Below, piece by piece: positions 15,427-24,525 of a stretch of DNA of 53,408 nt (its first letter is position 1; each line of letters opens with the position of its first letter). This DNA is from SHYQ01 sp041674525 (GTDB lineage Bacteria; Chloroflexota; Dehalococcoidia; UBA2979): NCBI GenBank assembly GCA_041674525.1, contig JBAYVN010000008.1, forward strand, positions 1 to 53,408, read 5' to 3'. Under the pieces are notes generated by a model. It saw only the letters and a list, made by a program, of their open reading frames with translations. It did no database searches and was not told the origin of the DNA. A program made the position numbers and the translations under genes.

Positions 15427-16599
15427 CTAGGCCGGTTGCAGGCCCTTCTCGCGGATCACCCGGTCGAGGAGCGCGTGCGCCTGGTCCAGCACCTGGTCGT
15501 ACGGGAAGTGTCCCACCACTTCCTCGCCGTGCTTCAGGTTCACGCCCAGCGGGCCGCACCACAGGCCGATGTCCGCGTCGTCCGTCTCGCCGGGGCCGTT
15601 CACGCGGCAGCCCATCACGGCGATCGTCACCCGGTAGTCCTTCGCGTACTCGGTCATCTGCTTCAGGTCCTGCGCGAGGACGATGAACTGCTCGTTCTCC
15701 ACGCGGGAGCACGAGGGGCACGAGATGATGTTCAGCCCCTCGCCGAAGTGGAGCGGCACCGAGCGGAAGCGCCCCGCCTCGATGTCCGCGAGGAGCTCGC
15801 GGCCGACGGTGATCTCCTGGCCCTTGTCCTCGAACGGCAGCGTGAGCGAGACGCGGATCGTGTCGCCGATGCCCTCCGCGATCAGCTGCTCGAAGGCGAT
15901 GCGCGTCTTGATGATCCCGTCCGGCGGCATGCCCGCCTCCGTCACGCCCAGGTGCAGCGGCACATCCGGGCGCTGCGCGGCGAAGCGGCGGTTGCCCTCC
16001 AGCACCTTGCGCCAGTCCGAGTCCTTCATGGACACCACGTAGCGCGTGAAGCCGAGGTCATCCAGCATCTGCGCGTGCTCAAGCGCGCTCTCCACCATCG
16101 CGCCGACGTCATCGTGGCCGAACTTCGCCGCCTTCTCCGGGTCCACGGAGCCGCAGTTCACGCCCACGCGCAGCGCGATGTCGTGCTGCACGGCGATGTC
16201 GGCGATGTACGCGACCTTGTCGCGGATGCTCTTCTCGCGCTCGTGGTGGTGCAGGTGGCCGGGGTTGTAGCGGATCTTGTCCACGTGCGGCGCCACGATC
16301 TCGGACAGGCGGTAGTTCTCCTGCAGGTCCACGGACAGCGCCGGCCCTCGACCGTCCGAGGAGAGGTCACGCGTGCGCGCCCGGATCTCGGCGAGCGCCT
16401 CCACGTCCTTCTTCGAGTCGCACGCGATACGGATCACGTCCGCGCCGGCTGCCTGGATCAGCTGCACCTGCCGGACCGTCGCCTCGATGTCCTGTGTCTT
16501 CGTCGCCGCCATGGATTGCACGGCGATCGGCGCGCCCCCGCCGATCTGGACGCCGCCGACGCGGACGGCGCGGGTGGGCTTGCGGCGGATCGGGGCCAT
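15427..16599 (-). CDS. ispG: 4-hydroxy-3-methylbut-2-enyl-diphosphate synthase (flavodoxin) IspG
   Basis: Penultimate enzyme of the MEP isoprenoid pathway, a 4Fe-4S protein. 390 aa. The TIM-barrel part begins with VRVGGVQIGGGAPIAVQSM; the C-terminal domain carries the cluster cysteines in ISCPSCSRVE and VMGCRVNGPGE. GAGGTACC precedes the ATG. With dxr about 2 kb upstream on the same strand, two MEP steps lie in one cluster. Confidence 0.97.
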   Translation of the reverse strand: MAPIRRKPTRAVRVGGVQIGGGAPIAVQSMAATKTQDIEATVRQVQLIQAAGADVIRIACDSKKDVEALAEIRARTRDLSSDGRGPALSVDLQENYRLSEIVAPHVDKIRYNPGHLHHHEREKSIRDKVAYIADIAVQHDIALRVGVNCGSVDPEKAAKFGHDDVGAMVESALEHAQMLDDLGFTRYVVSMKDSDWRKVLEGNRRFAAQRPDVPLHLGVTEAGMPPDGIIKTRIAFEQLIAEGIGDTIRVSLTLPFEDKGQEITVGRELLADIEAGRFRSVPLHFGEGLNIISCPSCSRVENEQFIVLAQDLKQMTEYAKDYRVTIAVMGCRVNGPGETDDADIGLWCGPLGVNLKHGEEVVGHFPYDQVLDQAHALLDRVIREKGLQPA

Positions 16600-16620
16600 C
16601 GAGGTACCTCGTGCAGTCGT

Positions 16621-16809
16621 TCAGTGCGGGCGCAGATCAGGGTAACGCAGACGCGCGTTGAGAGCGGTCCAACGCCCGATATCCGACCGATGGCGGGCGT
16701 CCGCGGCTCGGGCCGCCATGAGGACGACGGCAAACCCGGCGAGCCCAGACAGCACAGCGAACGCCATCTCGAGGACGGCGAGCGATCGCGGGATGCGCGG
16801 GCTTACCAC
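16621..16809 (-). CDS. Possible 62-aa single-span membrane protein
   Basis: Short frame from a GTG between the DUF2975 gene and ispG. A hydrophobic segment LEMAFAVLSGLAGFAVVLM is followed by an Arg-rich C-terminal half, a plausible single-pass small protein. There is no well-spaced ribosome binding site, and high GC makes chance frames of this size common. I include it because the gap would otherwise be empty and the hydrophobic profile is not random-looking. Confidence 0.3.
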   Translation of the reverse strand: MVSPRIPRSLAVLEMAFAVLSGLAGFAVVLMAARAADARHRSDIGRWTALNARLRYPDLRPH

Positions 16810-16825
16810 GGGATCACGGACCTTG

Positions 16826-16855
16826 CTGAAGGGATCGGGCCTGAAGGGATCGGGA
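16826..16855. repeat. 15-bp tandem duplication
   Basis: CTGAAGGGATCGGGC at 16826-16840 is followed directly by CTGAAGGGATCGGGA at 16841-16855 (14 of 15 identical), between the DUF2975 stop codon and the downstream small frame. Likely a recent slippage duplication. Confidence 0.7.
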
Positions 16856-16868
16856 CAAGCCGTGCTCC

Positions 16869-17345
16869 TCAGGCGGTAACGTCGGTCTCCGCACGGCGGT
16901 CGCCGCCGCTCCGGACGACGCGCTCGAGGACATCGGCGGCGGTGGCGGCCACGAGCCCGACGAGGATCGCGATGATGCCCATCGCGACGGCGCCTGCGCG
17001 GTCGTCGCTGACGCCGAGGATGATGTACGCCTCGGCACCCGCGATGAACGCGATCACGGCGAGCGCGCTGTACTTGACGCGCCGGAGCGCCTCGCGGGCG
17101 CCGGGGGCGAACGCCTCGTCGCGGCCGACGAAGCCGAGGAACGCGAACGCCTGGTACAGCCCGTAGAAGAACGGCAGCGACCCGACGTAGGCGTAGGCGA
17201 GGAACGGGTCGCGGAAGTAGATCGTGAACTGGTCCGCGTTGACGTTGCGGCCCTCGACCTGCGGCTGCCAGAGCATTCCGGTCAGCACGCCGACGCCGAG
17301 GATCACGAGGACCACCCGGAGGAAGAGAATCGAGCCGCGCTTCAT
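16869..17345 (-). CDS. DUF2975 membrane protein
   Basis: 158 aa with four predicted membrane helices (about 6-25, 52-75, 92-112, 120-140). The short extracytoplasmic stretch after TM1 and the FLGFVGRDEAFAPGAREALRRVKYSALAV-type loop (given here by position 75-103) fit DUF2975, small membrane proteins of unknown role often near regulators. The ATG at 17345 has GAGG upstream. It lies 82 nt after rseP on the same strand. Confidence 0.72.
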   Translation of the reverse strand: MKRGSILFLRVVLVILGVGVLTGMLWQPQVEGRNVNADQFTIYFRDPFLAYAYVGSLPFFYGLYQAFAFLGFVGRDEAFAPGAREALRRVKYSALAVIAFIAGAEAYIILGVSDDRAGAVAMGIIAILVGLVAATAADVLERVVRSGGDRRAETDVTA

Positions 17346-17427
17346 CGCCGCCCCTCGTCTCCGCGAGCCACTACATCCGCCGGAACCACCCCCACTGTAC
17401 TCCCGCCGACATCGTGCGAGCGTGCGG

Positions 17428-18693
17428 CTACGGCGCGCCGCCGCCGCCGAGGATGCGCGAGATGTCGGCGAAGGTGACAACGATCGCCAGCACGATGAAG
17501 GCCGCGAAGCCGATCATGTGCACGATCGCCTCGCGCTCCGGGGCGATGCGCTTGCCGCCGCGCACCACCTCGATCAGCAGGAAGAAGATGCGCCCGCCGT
17601 CCAGCATGGGCAGCGGCAGCAGGTTCATGATGCCGAGGTTGATCGAAAGCAGCGCCGCCAGCTCCAGCAGCGGCGAGATCGCGCCCGCGGTGGTCTCGGA
17701 CGACCGTGCGACCTCGCCGGTGGTCTGTGCGATGCCCACGGGGCCGGCGAACTGCGGGCCGCCGGTCCCCTTGAACCAGCCGATCACCTCGTTGCGCGCG
17801 AGGATCATCGTATCGCCGGTCATGCGCACGGCGTTCGGGAGCGCCTCCCACGGGGGCTGCGCCTCGCTCACGGTGTAGGGCCGCCCATCGGGCGCGATCG
17901 CCTGCGGTGCGATGCTGATGCCGGTCGGGCCCTGCCCGGGGGGCGGCGCCCACCGGCCGTATACCGGCAGATGCAGCGTCTCACCGCCGCGCCGCACCGC
18001 GAGGTCGAACGTGGCGCCCTGGTTCAGGCGCACGTAGCGGCTGGCCTCCACGATGTTCTTCGCATCGCGGCCGCCGACCGACAGGATCACGTCGCCCTGC
18101 TTCAGCCCGGCCGTCTCGGCGGGCGAGCCGGGGATCACCCCGGTCACCATCGCGCGGCCCTCCGGCACCTGGTGCGGGACGGCGAGGGCGAAGGCGAAGA
18201 GGATGATCGGCAGCAGCAGGTTCGTCACCGCGCCCGAGGCGAGGACGATGAAGCGCTTCCAGGCGGCCTGCGAGGCGAACGATCGCGGCCCCTCCGACGC
18301 CTCCTCGCCCTCGAGCCGCACGAAGCCGCCGACGGGCAGCCAGTTGACGCTGTAGACCGTCTCGCCGACGCGCTTCCCCCAGATCCGCGGAGGGAATCCG
18401 AACGCGAACTCGTTGACGAAGATGCCGAACATCTTGGCGGTCACGAAGTGCGCCGACTCGTGCGCCATCACCAGGCCGAGGAGGATGATCAGGAACAGCG
18501 CAGTGCTGGTCAGCGCTTCGCGCGCGAAGACCGCCGCCAGCACGATCGTGATCGCCACGATCGCCAGCGAGATCGCGGACTGCGACCTGCCGCGCGGAGC
18601 GCCCTCGGACCCCGGAGAGCCCGGCGAGCCGTCCTGCGCCGCGCCGCGCGATCGAGAGAGGGGCGTGGCGCGTTCGCGCCAGTCTTCGTTCAT
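17428..18693 (-). CDS. rseP: Site-2 (RIP) metalloprotease, RseP/MmpA family
   Basis: Intramembrane zinc protease that cleaves anti-sigma factors or other membrane proteins. 421 aa. A disordered Ser/Pro/Gly N-terminal 40 residues precede TM1, then HESAH (78-82) as the zinc-binding HExxH, a PDZ domain (about 180-260, with GSPAETAGLKQGDVI), and the second active-site motif NLLPLPMLDGGR. Its ATG overlaps the dxr stop (ATGA), so it is translationally coupled. The disordered N-terminal extension is longer than in E. coli RseP. Confidence 0.95.
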   Translation of the reverse strand: MNEDWRERATPLSRSRGAAQDGSPGSPGSEGAPRGRSQSAISLAIVAITIVLAAVFAREALTSTALFLIILLGLVMAHESAHFVTAKMFGIFVNEFAFGFPPRIWGKRVGETVYSVNWLPVGGFVRLEGEEASEGPRSFASQAAWKRFIVLASGAVTNLLLPIILFAFALAVPHQVPEGRAMVTGVIPGSPAETAGLKQGDVILSVGGRDAKNIVEASRYVRLNQGATFDLAVRRGGETLHLPVYGRWAPPPGQGPTGISIAPQAIAPDGRPYTVSEAQPPWEALPNAVRMTGDTMILARNEVIGWFKGTGGPQFAGPVGIAQTTGEVARSSETTAGAISPLLELAALLSINLGIMNLLPLPMLDGGRIFFLLIEVVRGGKRIAPEREAIVHMIGFAAFIVLAIVVTFADISRILGGGGAP

Positions 18694-19859
18694 GCGAGTG
18701 CTCCCGTCGCGATCAGGTCGTCGACAAACCGGCGTCCCCAGGCCTCGGCAGCCAGCAGCGCATCCAGGTCCGGCGCGGTGTCCGGCGTGTGCAGTTCCAG
18801 CGCGCGCGCCAGCATGCGCGGGATGTCCGTGAAGCGGCAGCGCCCGGCGAGGAAGTGCTCCACGGCCGCCTCGTCCGCCCCGGAGACCGCCGCCGCCGAG
18901 GTGTCGTCGCGGCGCCCTGCCTCCAGCGCCACGCCCAGCGCGGGGTAGCGCTCCGTGCTGATCGCCTCGAAGTGCAGCGCACCGCGGGCGGCGAGGTCCA
19001 GCGCGGGCGCCGGGCGGGCGGGCGCGCGGTCGGGGTAGGCGAGGGCGACCTGGATCGGCAGCCGCATGTCCGGCTCCCCGAGCTGCGCCTTCACGGAGCC
19101 GTCGTGGAACGTGACCATCGAGTGCACCACGCTCTCGCGGTGCATCAGCACGTCCACGCGGCTCAGCGGGACGTCGAAGAGCCAGCGCGCTTCGATCGCC
19201 TCGAGCCCCTTGTTGAACAGCGTCGCGCTATCGACGGTGATCTTCGGGCCCATCTTCCACGTGGGGTGGGCCAGCGCCTCCGCCGGGGTCACCGCCGCCA
19301 GTGCGTCCGCCGGCCGATCGCGGAACGCCCCGCCCGAGGCGGTGAGCGTCAGACGGTCGATGCTCTCCGGGGCCTCCCCCCAGAGGCATTGCCAGATCGC
19401 GGAGTGCTCGGAGTCCACGGGCCGCAGCTCCGCGCCGCGCGGGGCGCCCTCCGCCAGCGCCGCTCGAACCGCGTGCCCGCCCACGACCAGCGCCTCCTTG
19501 TTCGCGATCGCCACGGCCTTCCCGGCGCGCAGCGCCGCCAGCGTGGGCGCGAGGCCGGCGAGCCCGCTGGTCGCCACCAGCACCACGTCCACGTCGTCGC
19601 GGACCGCGATCTCCTCGAGCGAGCACCACGCGAGCCCTGGCACGGCGACGCGCAGGGCATCGGATTCGCGCCCGGGGCGTGCGTGCGCGGCCGCGGGGTG
19701 GAACTCGCTCACCTGGGCCTGCAGGCGGCCGGAGTTCAGCCCGGCGGCCAGCGCGGTCACGCGAAAGCGATCCGGCATGCTGCGGATCACGTCGAGCGCC
19801 TGCTCGCCCACCGACCCGGTCGAGCCGAGCACGGCCACGCGCGTGACGCCTGCAGTCAA
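18690..19859 (-). CDS. dxr: 1-deoxy-D-xylulose-5-phosphate reductoisomerase
   Basis: Committed step of the MEP pathway, NADPH-dependent. 389 aa from a TTG that overlaps the cdsA stop (TTGA), with AGGTG 5 nt upstream; an ATG at 19877 inside cdsA is the alternative. NADPH loop VAVLGSTGSVG; the catalytic region has IANKEALV, PVDSEHSAIWQ, LTASGGAFR and KMGPKITVDSATL, all standard Dxr motifs. It lies in the order uppS-cdsA-dxr-rseP seen in many bacteria. Confidence 0.96.
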   Translation of the reverse strand: MTAGVTRVAVLGSTGSVGEQALDVIRSMPDRFRVTALAAGLNSGRLQAQVSEFHPAAAHARPGRESDALRVAVPGLAWCSLEEIAVRDDVDVVLVATSGLAGLAPTLAALRAGKAVAIANKEALVVGGHAVRAALAEGAPRGAELRPVDSEHSAIWQCLWGEAPESIDRLTLTASGGAFRDRPADALAAVTPAEALAHPTWKMGPKITVDSATLFNKGLEAIEARWLFDVPLSRVDVLMHRESVVHSMVTFHDGSVKAQLGEPDMRLPIQVALAYPDRAPARPAPALDLAARGALHFEAISTERYPALGVALEAGRRDDTSAAAVSGADEAAVEHFLAGRCRFTDIPRMLARALELHTPDTAPDLDALLAAEAWGRRFVDDLIATGALA

Positions 19860-20650
19860 GAAAGCACCTGGAACCATCGCACGATCCAGTATAGGCAGGG
19901 CCCCGCGAGCAGCAGCGAATCGAGGCGATCCAGCAGCCCGCCGTGCCCCGGCAGCAGGTTCGACATGTCCTTCACGCCCAGCCGCCGCTTGAGCGCGGAC
20001 TCCACCAGGTCGCCTGCCATCGCGGCCAGGGGGACGACCGCCGCGAGCAGCACGGGCCCCGGGGGCCGCACCTGGACGCCCAGCAGCAGCGGGATGCCGA
20101 TCGCCGCGGCCGCACCTGCGATCAGCCCGCCAAGGGCGCCCTCCACGGTCTTGTTCGGCGAGATCGCGGGCGCCAGCCGGTGGCGGCCGAGCAGGCGTCC
20201 GACCGCGTACGCACCCGTGTCCGTGGCGAAGGTGATCGCCAGCAGCACTACGAGCCACGAGCGTCCGTCCACCAGGTTCCGCGCGAGGATGAAGTGCGCG
20301 CCGGGGACGGCGGCGTACAGCGTCGCGCCCATCCACCAACCGCCCACGGTCCCCGCGAGGCGCGTCGCCGGGATCAGGAGCATCGCGATGGTGGCCACGG
20401 TGACGCCCATCAGCAACGCCAGCGGCACCTGCGGCGAGGTCCGCGCGATCGCCAGGAACAGCGCTGCGACTGCGGCGGCGCTGAGGCCGTATGACAGCGG
20501 GGCGTTCGGCTCGGCAGCGCGCATCATCTCGTACGCCGCGTACGCCAGCAGCAGCTGCACGACCAGCGCGAACGCGGGCTCCGGGGCGGCGAGCAGCAGC
20601 GCGAGGAGCGGAATGCCCGCGGCGGCGACCAGCAGTCGCTGTCGCAGCAC
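19856..20650 (-). CDS. cdsA: Phosphatidate cytidylyltransferase
   Basis: Makes CDP-diacylglycerol for phospholipid synthesis. 264 aa with about seven to eight membrane helices, starting at GTG. The C-terminal signature is complete: GDLVESALKRRLGVKDMSN followed by LPGHGGLLDRLDS. It is only 6 nt after uppS and overlaps dxr. Confidence 0.95.
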   Translation of the reverse strand: MLRQRLLVAAAGIPLLALLLAAPEPAFALVVQLLLAYAAYEMMRAAEPNAPLSYGLSAAAVAALFLAIARTSPQVPLALLMGVTVATIAMLLIPATRLAGTVGGWWMGATLYAAVPGAHFILARNLVDGRSWLVVLLAITFATDTGAYAVGRLLGRHRLAPAISPNKTVEGALGGLIAGAAAAIGIPLLLGVQVRPPGPVLLAAVVPLAAMAGDLVESALKRRLGVKDMSNLLPGHGGLLDRLDSLLLAGPCLYWIVRWFQVLS

Positions 20651-20656
20651 GCGCCG

Positions 20657-21433
20657 TCAGTCCTCCGCGCCGAGGCCCTCGGCGCCGTCGTCGGCGACGC
20701 GGCCGAAGCGGCGGCGTCGCCGGGCGTACTCGAGGAGCGCGGCGTCCACGGCGGCGGCGTCGAAGTCCGGCCACTGCAGGTCGGTGAAGTAGTACTCGGA
20801 GTAGCTGCTCTGCCAGACCAGGAAGTTGGAGACCCGCCGTTCGCCCCCGGTGCGGATCAGCAGGTCCGGCTCCGGGAGCCCGGCGGTGGCGAGGCGCTCG
20901 TTGATGGCGTCCTCCGTGATGCCCGCGGCCGGGACGCCTTCCTGCACCAGCTGTCGCACCGCGGCGACGATGTCCGCGCGGCCGCCGTAGTTGAACGCCA
21001 GGTTCACGATCATGCGATCGTTCGCCGCCGTCCGCTCCACGGCGTGACGCACCCTGCGCTGCAGCACGCCCGGGAGGCGCGTGGGATCGCCCAGGTGGCG
21101 CAGCCGCACGCCGCGCCGGTGGAGCTCGTCCAGGTGACGGTCGATGAACTCGCCGCCGAGCCGCAGGATCATCTGCACCTCCGCGCGCGGACGGCACCAG
21201 TTCTCCGTGGAGAAGCCGAACAGCGTGAGCACTTCCACGCCGTGCTCGCCGAGGCGCTCGATCACCGGGCCGATGGCCTCGGCGCCCGCGCGGTGCCCCT
21301 CCGACCGGCCCAGCCCGCGCGCCTCCGCCCAGCGCCCGTTGCCGTCCATGATGATCGCGACGTGTCGCGGGCGCGCCGCGAGCGCCGGGAGCGCTCGCGG
21401 GGACGGCGCGGCGGTCTGCGGCGTCACGACCAC
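20657..21433 (-). CDS. uppS: Undecaprenyl diphosphate synthase (cis-prenyltransferase)
   Basis: Makes the C55 (or related) polyprenyl carrier for cell-wall and glycan synthesis. 258 aa. HVAIIMDGNGRWAE holds the catalytic Asp30; LTLFGFSTENW and NLAFNYGGRADI follow, and the C-terminus has DLLIRTGGERRVSNFL and ELYFT-like YFTDLQWPDF. The GTG at 21433 is chosen because GGAGG sits 6 nt before it, giving almost no gap to frr. Confidence 0.95.
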   Translation of the reverse strand: MVVTPQTAAPSPRALPALAARPRHVAIIMDGNGRWAEARGLGRSEGHRAGAEAIGPVIERLGEHGVEVLTLFGFSTENWCRPRAEVQMILRLGGEFIDRHLDELHRRGVRLRHLGDPTRLPGVLQRRVRHAVERTAANDRMIVNLAFNYGGRADIVAAVRQLVQEGVPAAGITEDAINERLATAGLPEPDLLIRTGGERRVSNFLVWQSSYSEYYFTDLQWPDFDAAAVDAALLEYARRRRRFGRVADDGAEGLGAED

Positions 21434-21434
21434 G

Positions 21435-21992
21435 CTAGACCTCCAGGAGCTCGCGCTCCTTCTCCCGGGCCGCCGCGTCCAGCTGTTCAATGTACTTCGC
21501 GGTCAGGTGCTCCACCTCGGCGATCGCGCGGCGCTCGTCATCCTCGGACACGTCGCCGGCGCGGACGGACTTCTTCAGCTCGTCGTTGGCGTGGCGGCGG
21601 GCGTTGCGGATCGAGACGCGCCCCTCCTCGGCCTTCGTGTGCACCTGCCGCACGAATTCCTTGCGCCGCTGCTCCGTGAGCGGGGGGATCGGCAGGCGGA
21701 TGATCCGCCCGTCGCTCTGTGGCGTGATCCCGAGGTCGCTCGACTGGATCGCGCGCATGATCGCGTCCATGGAGCCGCGGTCGTATGGCGTCACGGTGAG
21801 CAGCTGCGCCTCGGGGGCCGCGAGGTTCGCGAGCTGGATCAGCTGCATGCGCTGCCCGTACAGGTCGACGCCCATGTGCTCGATGAGCGCCGTGGAGGCG
21901 CGGCCGGTGCGGACCGCGGCCAGCTCGCGGCGAAACGCCTGGACGGCGTGCTCCATCCGCTCTTCGGTCTCCAGGAGGATCTCTTCGGTCAT
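21435..21992 (-). CDS. frr: Ribosome recycling factor
   Basis: Splits post-termination ribosomes with EF-G. 185 aa, the normal length, with GRASTALIEHMGVDLYG near the N-terminus and the long helical hairpin TEQRRKEFVRQVHTKAEEG. It follows tsf directly; pyrH, often placed between tsf and frr, is absent here. Confidence 0.97.
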   Translation of the reverse strand: MTEEILLETEERMEHAVQAFRRELAAVRTGRASTALIEHMGVDLYGQRMQLIQLANLAAPEAQLLTVTPYDRGSMDAIMRAIQSSDLGITPQSDGRIIRLPIPPLTEQRRKEFVRQVHTKAEEGRVSIRNARRHANDELKKSVRAGDVSEDDERRAIAEVEHLTAKYIEQLDAAAREKERELLEV

Positions 21993-22067
21993 GGTCTCCT
22001 CCGCCCGGGAACGTGCACGCTGGCGGGCGCCCCTCGTCGAGGCGGGCGACCGCCGGGGCTCCGGTCG

Positions 22068-22571
22068 CTAGGACCCCAGCTCGAAGCGTGCGAAGCGGGC
22101 GATGCGGACGTTCTCGCCGGTGGTCGCCACCACGTCCTGCACCAGTTGCTGGATCGAGCGGCTGCCGTCCTTGATGAACGCCTGCGTCAGCAGGGCATTC
22201 TCCTCCGCCGTGCCGCTGTGCTCCGCGGGGACCTCGTCCGGCGTCAGCGCCAGGGGGTTCATCGCCGCCACCTGCATCGCCACGTCGCGCGCGAGCTGGC
22301 GGAAGGCGTCCGTGCGCGCGACGAAGTCCGTCTCGCACTGCACCTCCACGATCACGCCGATGCGGCCCTGGCCGTGGATGTAGGCCTCCACCACGCCCTG
22401 TCCGGTGGCGCGCTCGGCGCGCTTGGCAGCAGCCGCCACGCCGCGCTCGCGGAGCAGGGCCTTCGCCTGCTCGAAGTTGCCGTTGGCCTCTTCCAGCGCG
22501 CGCTTGGCGTCCATGACGCCGGCGTTGGTCTCGTCGCGGAGCCGCTTCACATCTTCGGTGGTCACTGCCAT
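22068..22571 (-). CDS. tsf: Elongation factor Ts (short form)
   Basis: Nucleotide exchange factor for EF-Tu. 167 aa, much shorter than the about 280-aa E. coli protein and like the single-core forms of Thermus and many Chloroflexota. The N-terminal UBA-like domain has VKRLRDETNAGVMDAKRALEE; the core has VEVQCETDFVART, including the TDFV contact to EF-Tu. The ATG at 22571 (MAVTTED) is the normal start; upstream codons are ignored. Confidence 0.96.
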   Translation of the reverse strand: MAVTTEDVKRLRDETNAGVMDAKRALEEANGNFEQAKALLRERGVAAAAKRAERATGQGVVEAYIHGQGRIGVIVEVQCETDFVARTDAFRQLARDVAMQVAAMNPLALTPDEVPAEHSGTAEENALLTQAFIKDGSRSIQQLVQDVVATTGENVRIARFARFELGS

Positions 22572-22641
22572 GTCATGTCCCTCGTGCATCACGGCGCGCA
22601 GCCCGGCGCGCCCGCGTCTGGGTGAACCCGGTGCCCGGCCG

Positions 22642-23412
22642 CTACTCGGCCTCGGCGGCGCCTTCCTCCGGCGCAGCTGCGCCCGTGGATGCCTGGAACT
22701 GCTGCTCCACCTCGCCGACCGCGATGCCCTCCAGCGAGGCGTCCGCGACGCGGGCCGTCATGAGCTGGATCGCGCGGATCGCGTCGTCGTTCGAGGGGAT
22801 CGGGAACTGGATCACGTCCGGATCGGCGTTCGTGTCGCACATCGCGACGATCGGGATGCCGGCGCGATTCGCCTCGCGCACCGCGTTCTCCTCCATCGTC
22901 GGGTCGACGATGAAGACGAGGCCGGGGAGGCGCGTCATGTTGCGCAGCCCGGCGAAGGAGCGCGTCAGCCGCTCGAACTCCTTGGCCAGCACCAGGCGCT
23001 CGCGCTTCGTCAGGCCCTGCGCCTCCAGCGCCTCGTCGCCCTGCGACATGCGCCCCTCGAGCGACTTGAAGTGGTCGATGCGGCGCGTGATGGTCACGAA
23101 GTTGGTGAGCGTCCCGCCCAGCCAGCGCGTGTTGATGAAGGGCATCCCGGCGCGCTGCGCCTCGATCTCGATGATCCCGCGCGCCTGCTTCTTCGTGCCC
23201 ACGAAGAGCACCTGGTCGCCCGCCGAGACCACCTCCCGCACCTTCTCCAGCGCGGCGTCAAGGCGCTGCACGGTCTGCGCGAGGTCCAGGATGTGGATGC
23301 CGTTGCGCTCGGTGAAGATGAACCGGCGCATGTGCGGGTTCCAGCGCCGCGTCTGGTGGCCGAAGTGGACTCCGGCCTCGAGCATCTGGCGCATGGTGAT
23401 ACCAGCGGCCAT
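22642..23412 (-). CDS. rpsB: 30S ribosomal protein S2
   Basis: 256 aa. Family motifs MLEAGVHFGHQTRRWNP, FVGTKKQARGIIE, NTRWLGGTLTNF and PGLVFIVDP are all present. The C-terminus ends in a Glu/Ala-rich tail. GGAG lies 7 nt before the ATG at 23412. First gene of the rpsB-tsf-frr cluster, with a leader of about 100 nt. Confidence 0.97.
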   Translation of the reverse strand: MAAGITMRQMLEAGVHFGHQTRRWNPHMRRFIFTERNGIHILDLAQTVQRLDAALEKVREVVSAGDQVLFVGTKKQARGIIEIEAQRAGMPFINTRWLGGTLTNFVTITRRIDHFKSLEGRMSQGDEALEAQGLTKRERLVLAKEFERLTRSFAGLRNMTRLPGLVFIVDPTMEENAVREANRAGIPIVAMCDTNADPDVIQFPIPSNDDAIRAIQLMTARVADASLEGIAVGEVEQQFQASTGAAAPEEGAAEAE

Positions 23413-23522
23413 TCGGGTCTCCGTTCTCGGTGCGGTCGGCGCATAGATTTGCCCGCGCTGGAGGCGCGGACAGGCGTCGACAGTTCTGGTTCGTCGCCGG
23501 GCCATGGCCTGTGCGAACTCAC

Positions 23523-23552
23523 AGTATGGCCGCCGCGCGCCCTACCGGGCAA
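23523..23552 (-). promoter_or_regulatory. Promoter candidate for rpsB cluster
   Basis: Minus strand TTGCCC (23552-23547), 18-nt spacer, CATACT (23528-23523). It predicts a start near 23516 and a 5' leader of about 100 nt, long enough for the S2-type autoregulation known for rpsB leaders, though I could not match a specific fold. Confidence 0.45.
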
Positions 23553-23571
23553 CCCGGCGCGCCGGCATGCG

Positions 23572-23600
23572 TTGTCAGGCGGGGACACGCTCCGTACACT
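23572..23600 (+). promoter_or_regulatory. Promoter candidate for FmdB-like gene and dtd
   Basis: TTGTCA (23572-23577), exactly 17 nt, then TACACT (23595-23600). It is oriented rightward about 65 nt before the GTG at 23667 and is back to back with the rpsB promoter. Confidence 0.5.
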
Positions 23601-23666
23601 GGCGTCCTGGTCCAGACACACTCGAACAGCCAGCAGTGGCGCCCGGCGCGCCACGGGAGCGCGCGC

Positions 23667-23960
23667 GTGCCACGGTACGACTACCGGTGCGAAGCCGGAC
23701 ATAAGTACGAGCGCCAGGAGCCCTTCGGCTCTCCGGTGGAGCACCCCTGCGACCGCTGCGGCCGGCCCGCGCGCCGCCTGCTCGTGGCGCCGCCGCTCGT
23801 CTTCAAGTCCGGGGGCTTCTACAAGACGTCCAGCCGGAGCGAATCACGCGGGTCGGGGAGCGATCGCGCCAAGAAGAGCGAGAAGACTCCCCCCGCGGGC
23901 GCGGACTCCTCGCCCTCCACCGCGCCCACCCCGACGCCGACCCACGGCGAGGACGGCTAG
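23667..23960 (+). CDS. FmdB-family zinc-ribbon protein
   Basis: 97 aa from a GTG with GGGAG 7 nt upstream. The start (V)PRYDYRCEAGHKYE, then CDRCGRPARRLL and the closing PPLVFKSGGFYKT, is the FmdB putative regulatory protein signature. Likely zinc ligands are Cys8, His12, Cys28 and Cys31. The C-terminal 45 residues are a disordered Ser/Lys/Pro tail. Encoded 16 nt before dtd on the same strand. Confidence 0.88.
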   Translation: MPRYDYRCEAGHKYERQEPFGSPVEHPCDRCGRPARRLLVAPPLVFKSGGFYKTSSRSESRGSGSDRAKKSEKTPPAGADSSPSTAPTPTPTHGEDG

Positions 23961-23976
23961 CCACCCTCCGCCGCCG

Positions 23977-24525
23977 ATGCGCGCCGTCATCCAGCGCGTC
24001 AACCGTGCCCGCGTGACGATCGAGGGCGCCACCCCGGGCGGCACGTCCGGCGCCATCGAGCGCGGGCTGCTGGTCTACCTCGGCGTCGCGCGCGGAGACG
24101 GGGACACCGAGGTGCAGTGGTGCGCCCGCAAGATCGCGGAGATGCGTCTCTTCCCCGGCGATCCCGGCACGGACGCCACCGGCCGCATGGACCGCAGTGT
24201 CGAGGACCTGGCCATCGGGGCCGGCGAGGCCGGCGTGGGCGGTGGGGGCGGCGCGGTTCTCCTCGTCTCCCAGTTCACCCTCTACGCCGACACCCGCCGG
24301 GGGCGCCGCCCCGCGTTCACGGGCGCCGCCCCGCCGGAGGTCGCCGCGCCGCTGATCGCCGCGGTGGCGGCGGCGCTGCGGGCGCGCGGGCTGCGCGTGG
24401 AGGGGGGCCGCTTCGGCGCGCACATGCTGGTCGAGAGCGAGAACGACGGTCCGGTGACGATCATCCTCGACAGTACCGACCGCGACCGGCCGCGCCGGGG
24501 GGCGCACGGCGACGCCGGGGGCTAG
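23977..24525 (+). CDS. dtd: D-aminoacyl-tRNA deacylase
   Basis: Removes D-amino acids (and glycine from tRNA-Ala) from mischarged tRNA. 182 aa against about 145-150 for the family; the excess is a Gly-rich insertion before the active site and a C-terminal extension. Core motifs are RAVIQRVNRARVTI, LVSQFTLYAD (catalytic Thr in SQxTL) and NDGPVTIIL (the GP cis-proline motif). The stop codon overlaps the stop of the leftward kinase gene (CTAG). Confidence 0.92.
   Translation: MRAVIQRVNRARVTIEGATPGGTSGAIERGLLVYLGVARGDGDTEVQWCARKIAEMRLFPGDPGTDATGRMDRSVEDLAIGAGEAGVGGGGGAVLLVSQFTLYADTRRGRRPAFTGAAPPEVAAPLIAAVAAALRARGLRVEGGRFGAHMLVESENDGPVTIILDSTDRDRPRRGAHGDAGG

Noticed and set aside
22405..23976. 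Plus-strand frame joined to dtd across rpsB and tsf
   Set aside because: Dtd homology begins only at the ATG at 23977; the upstream part is antisense to rpsB and tsf.
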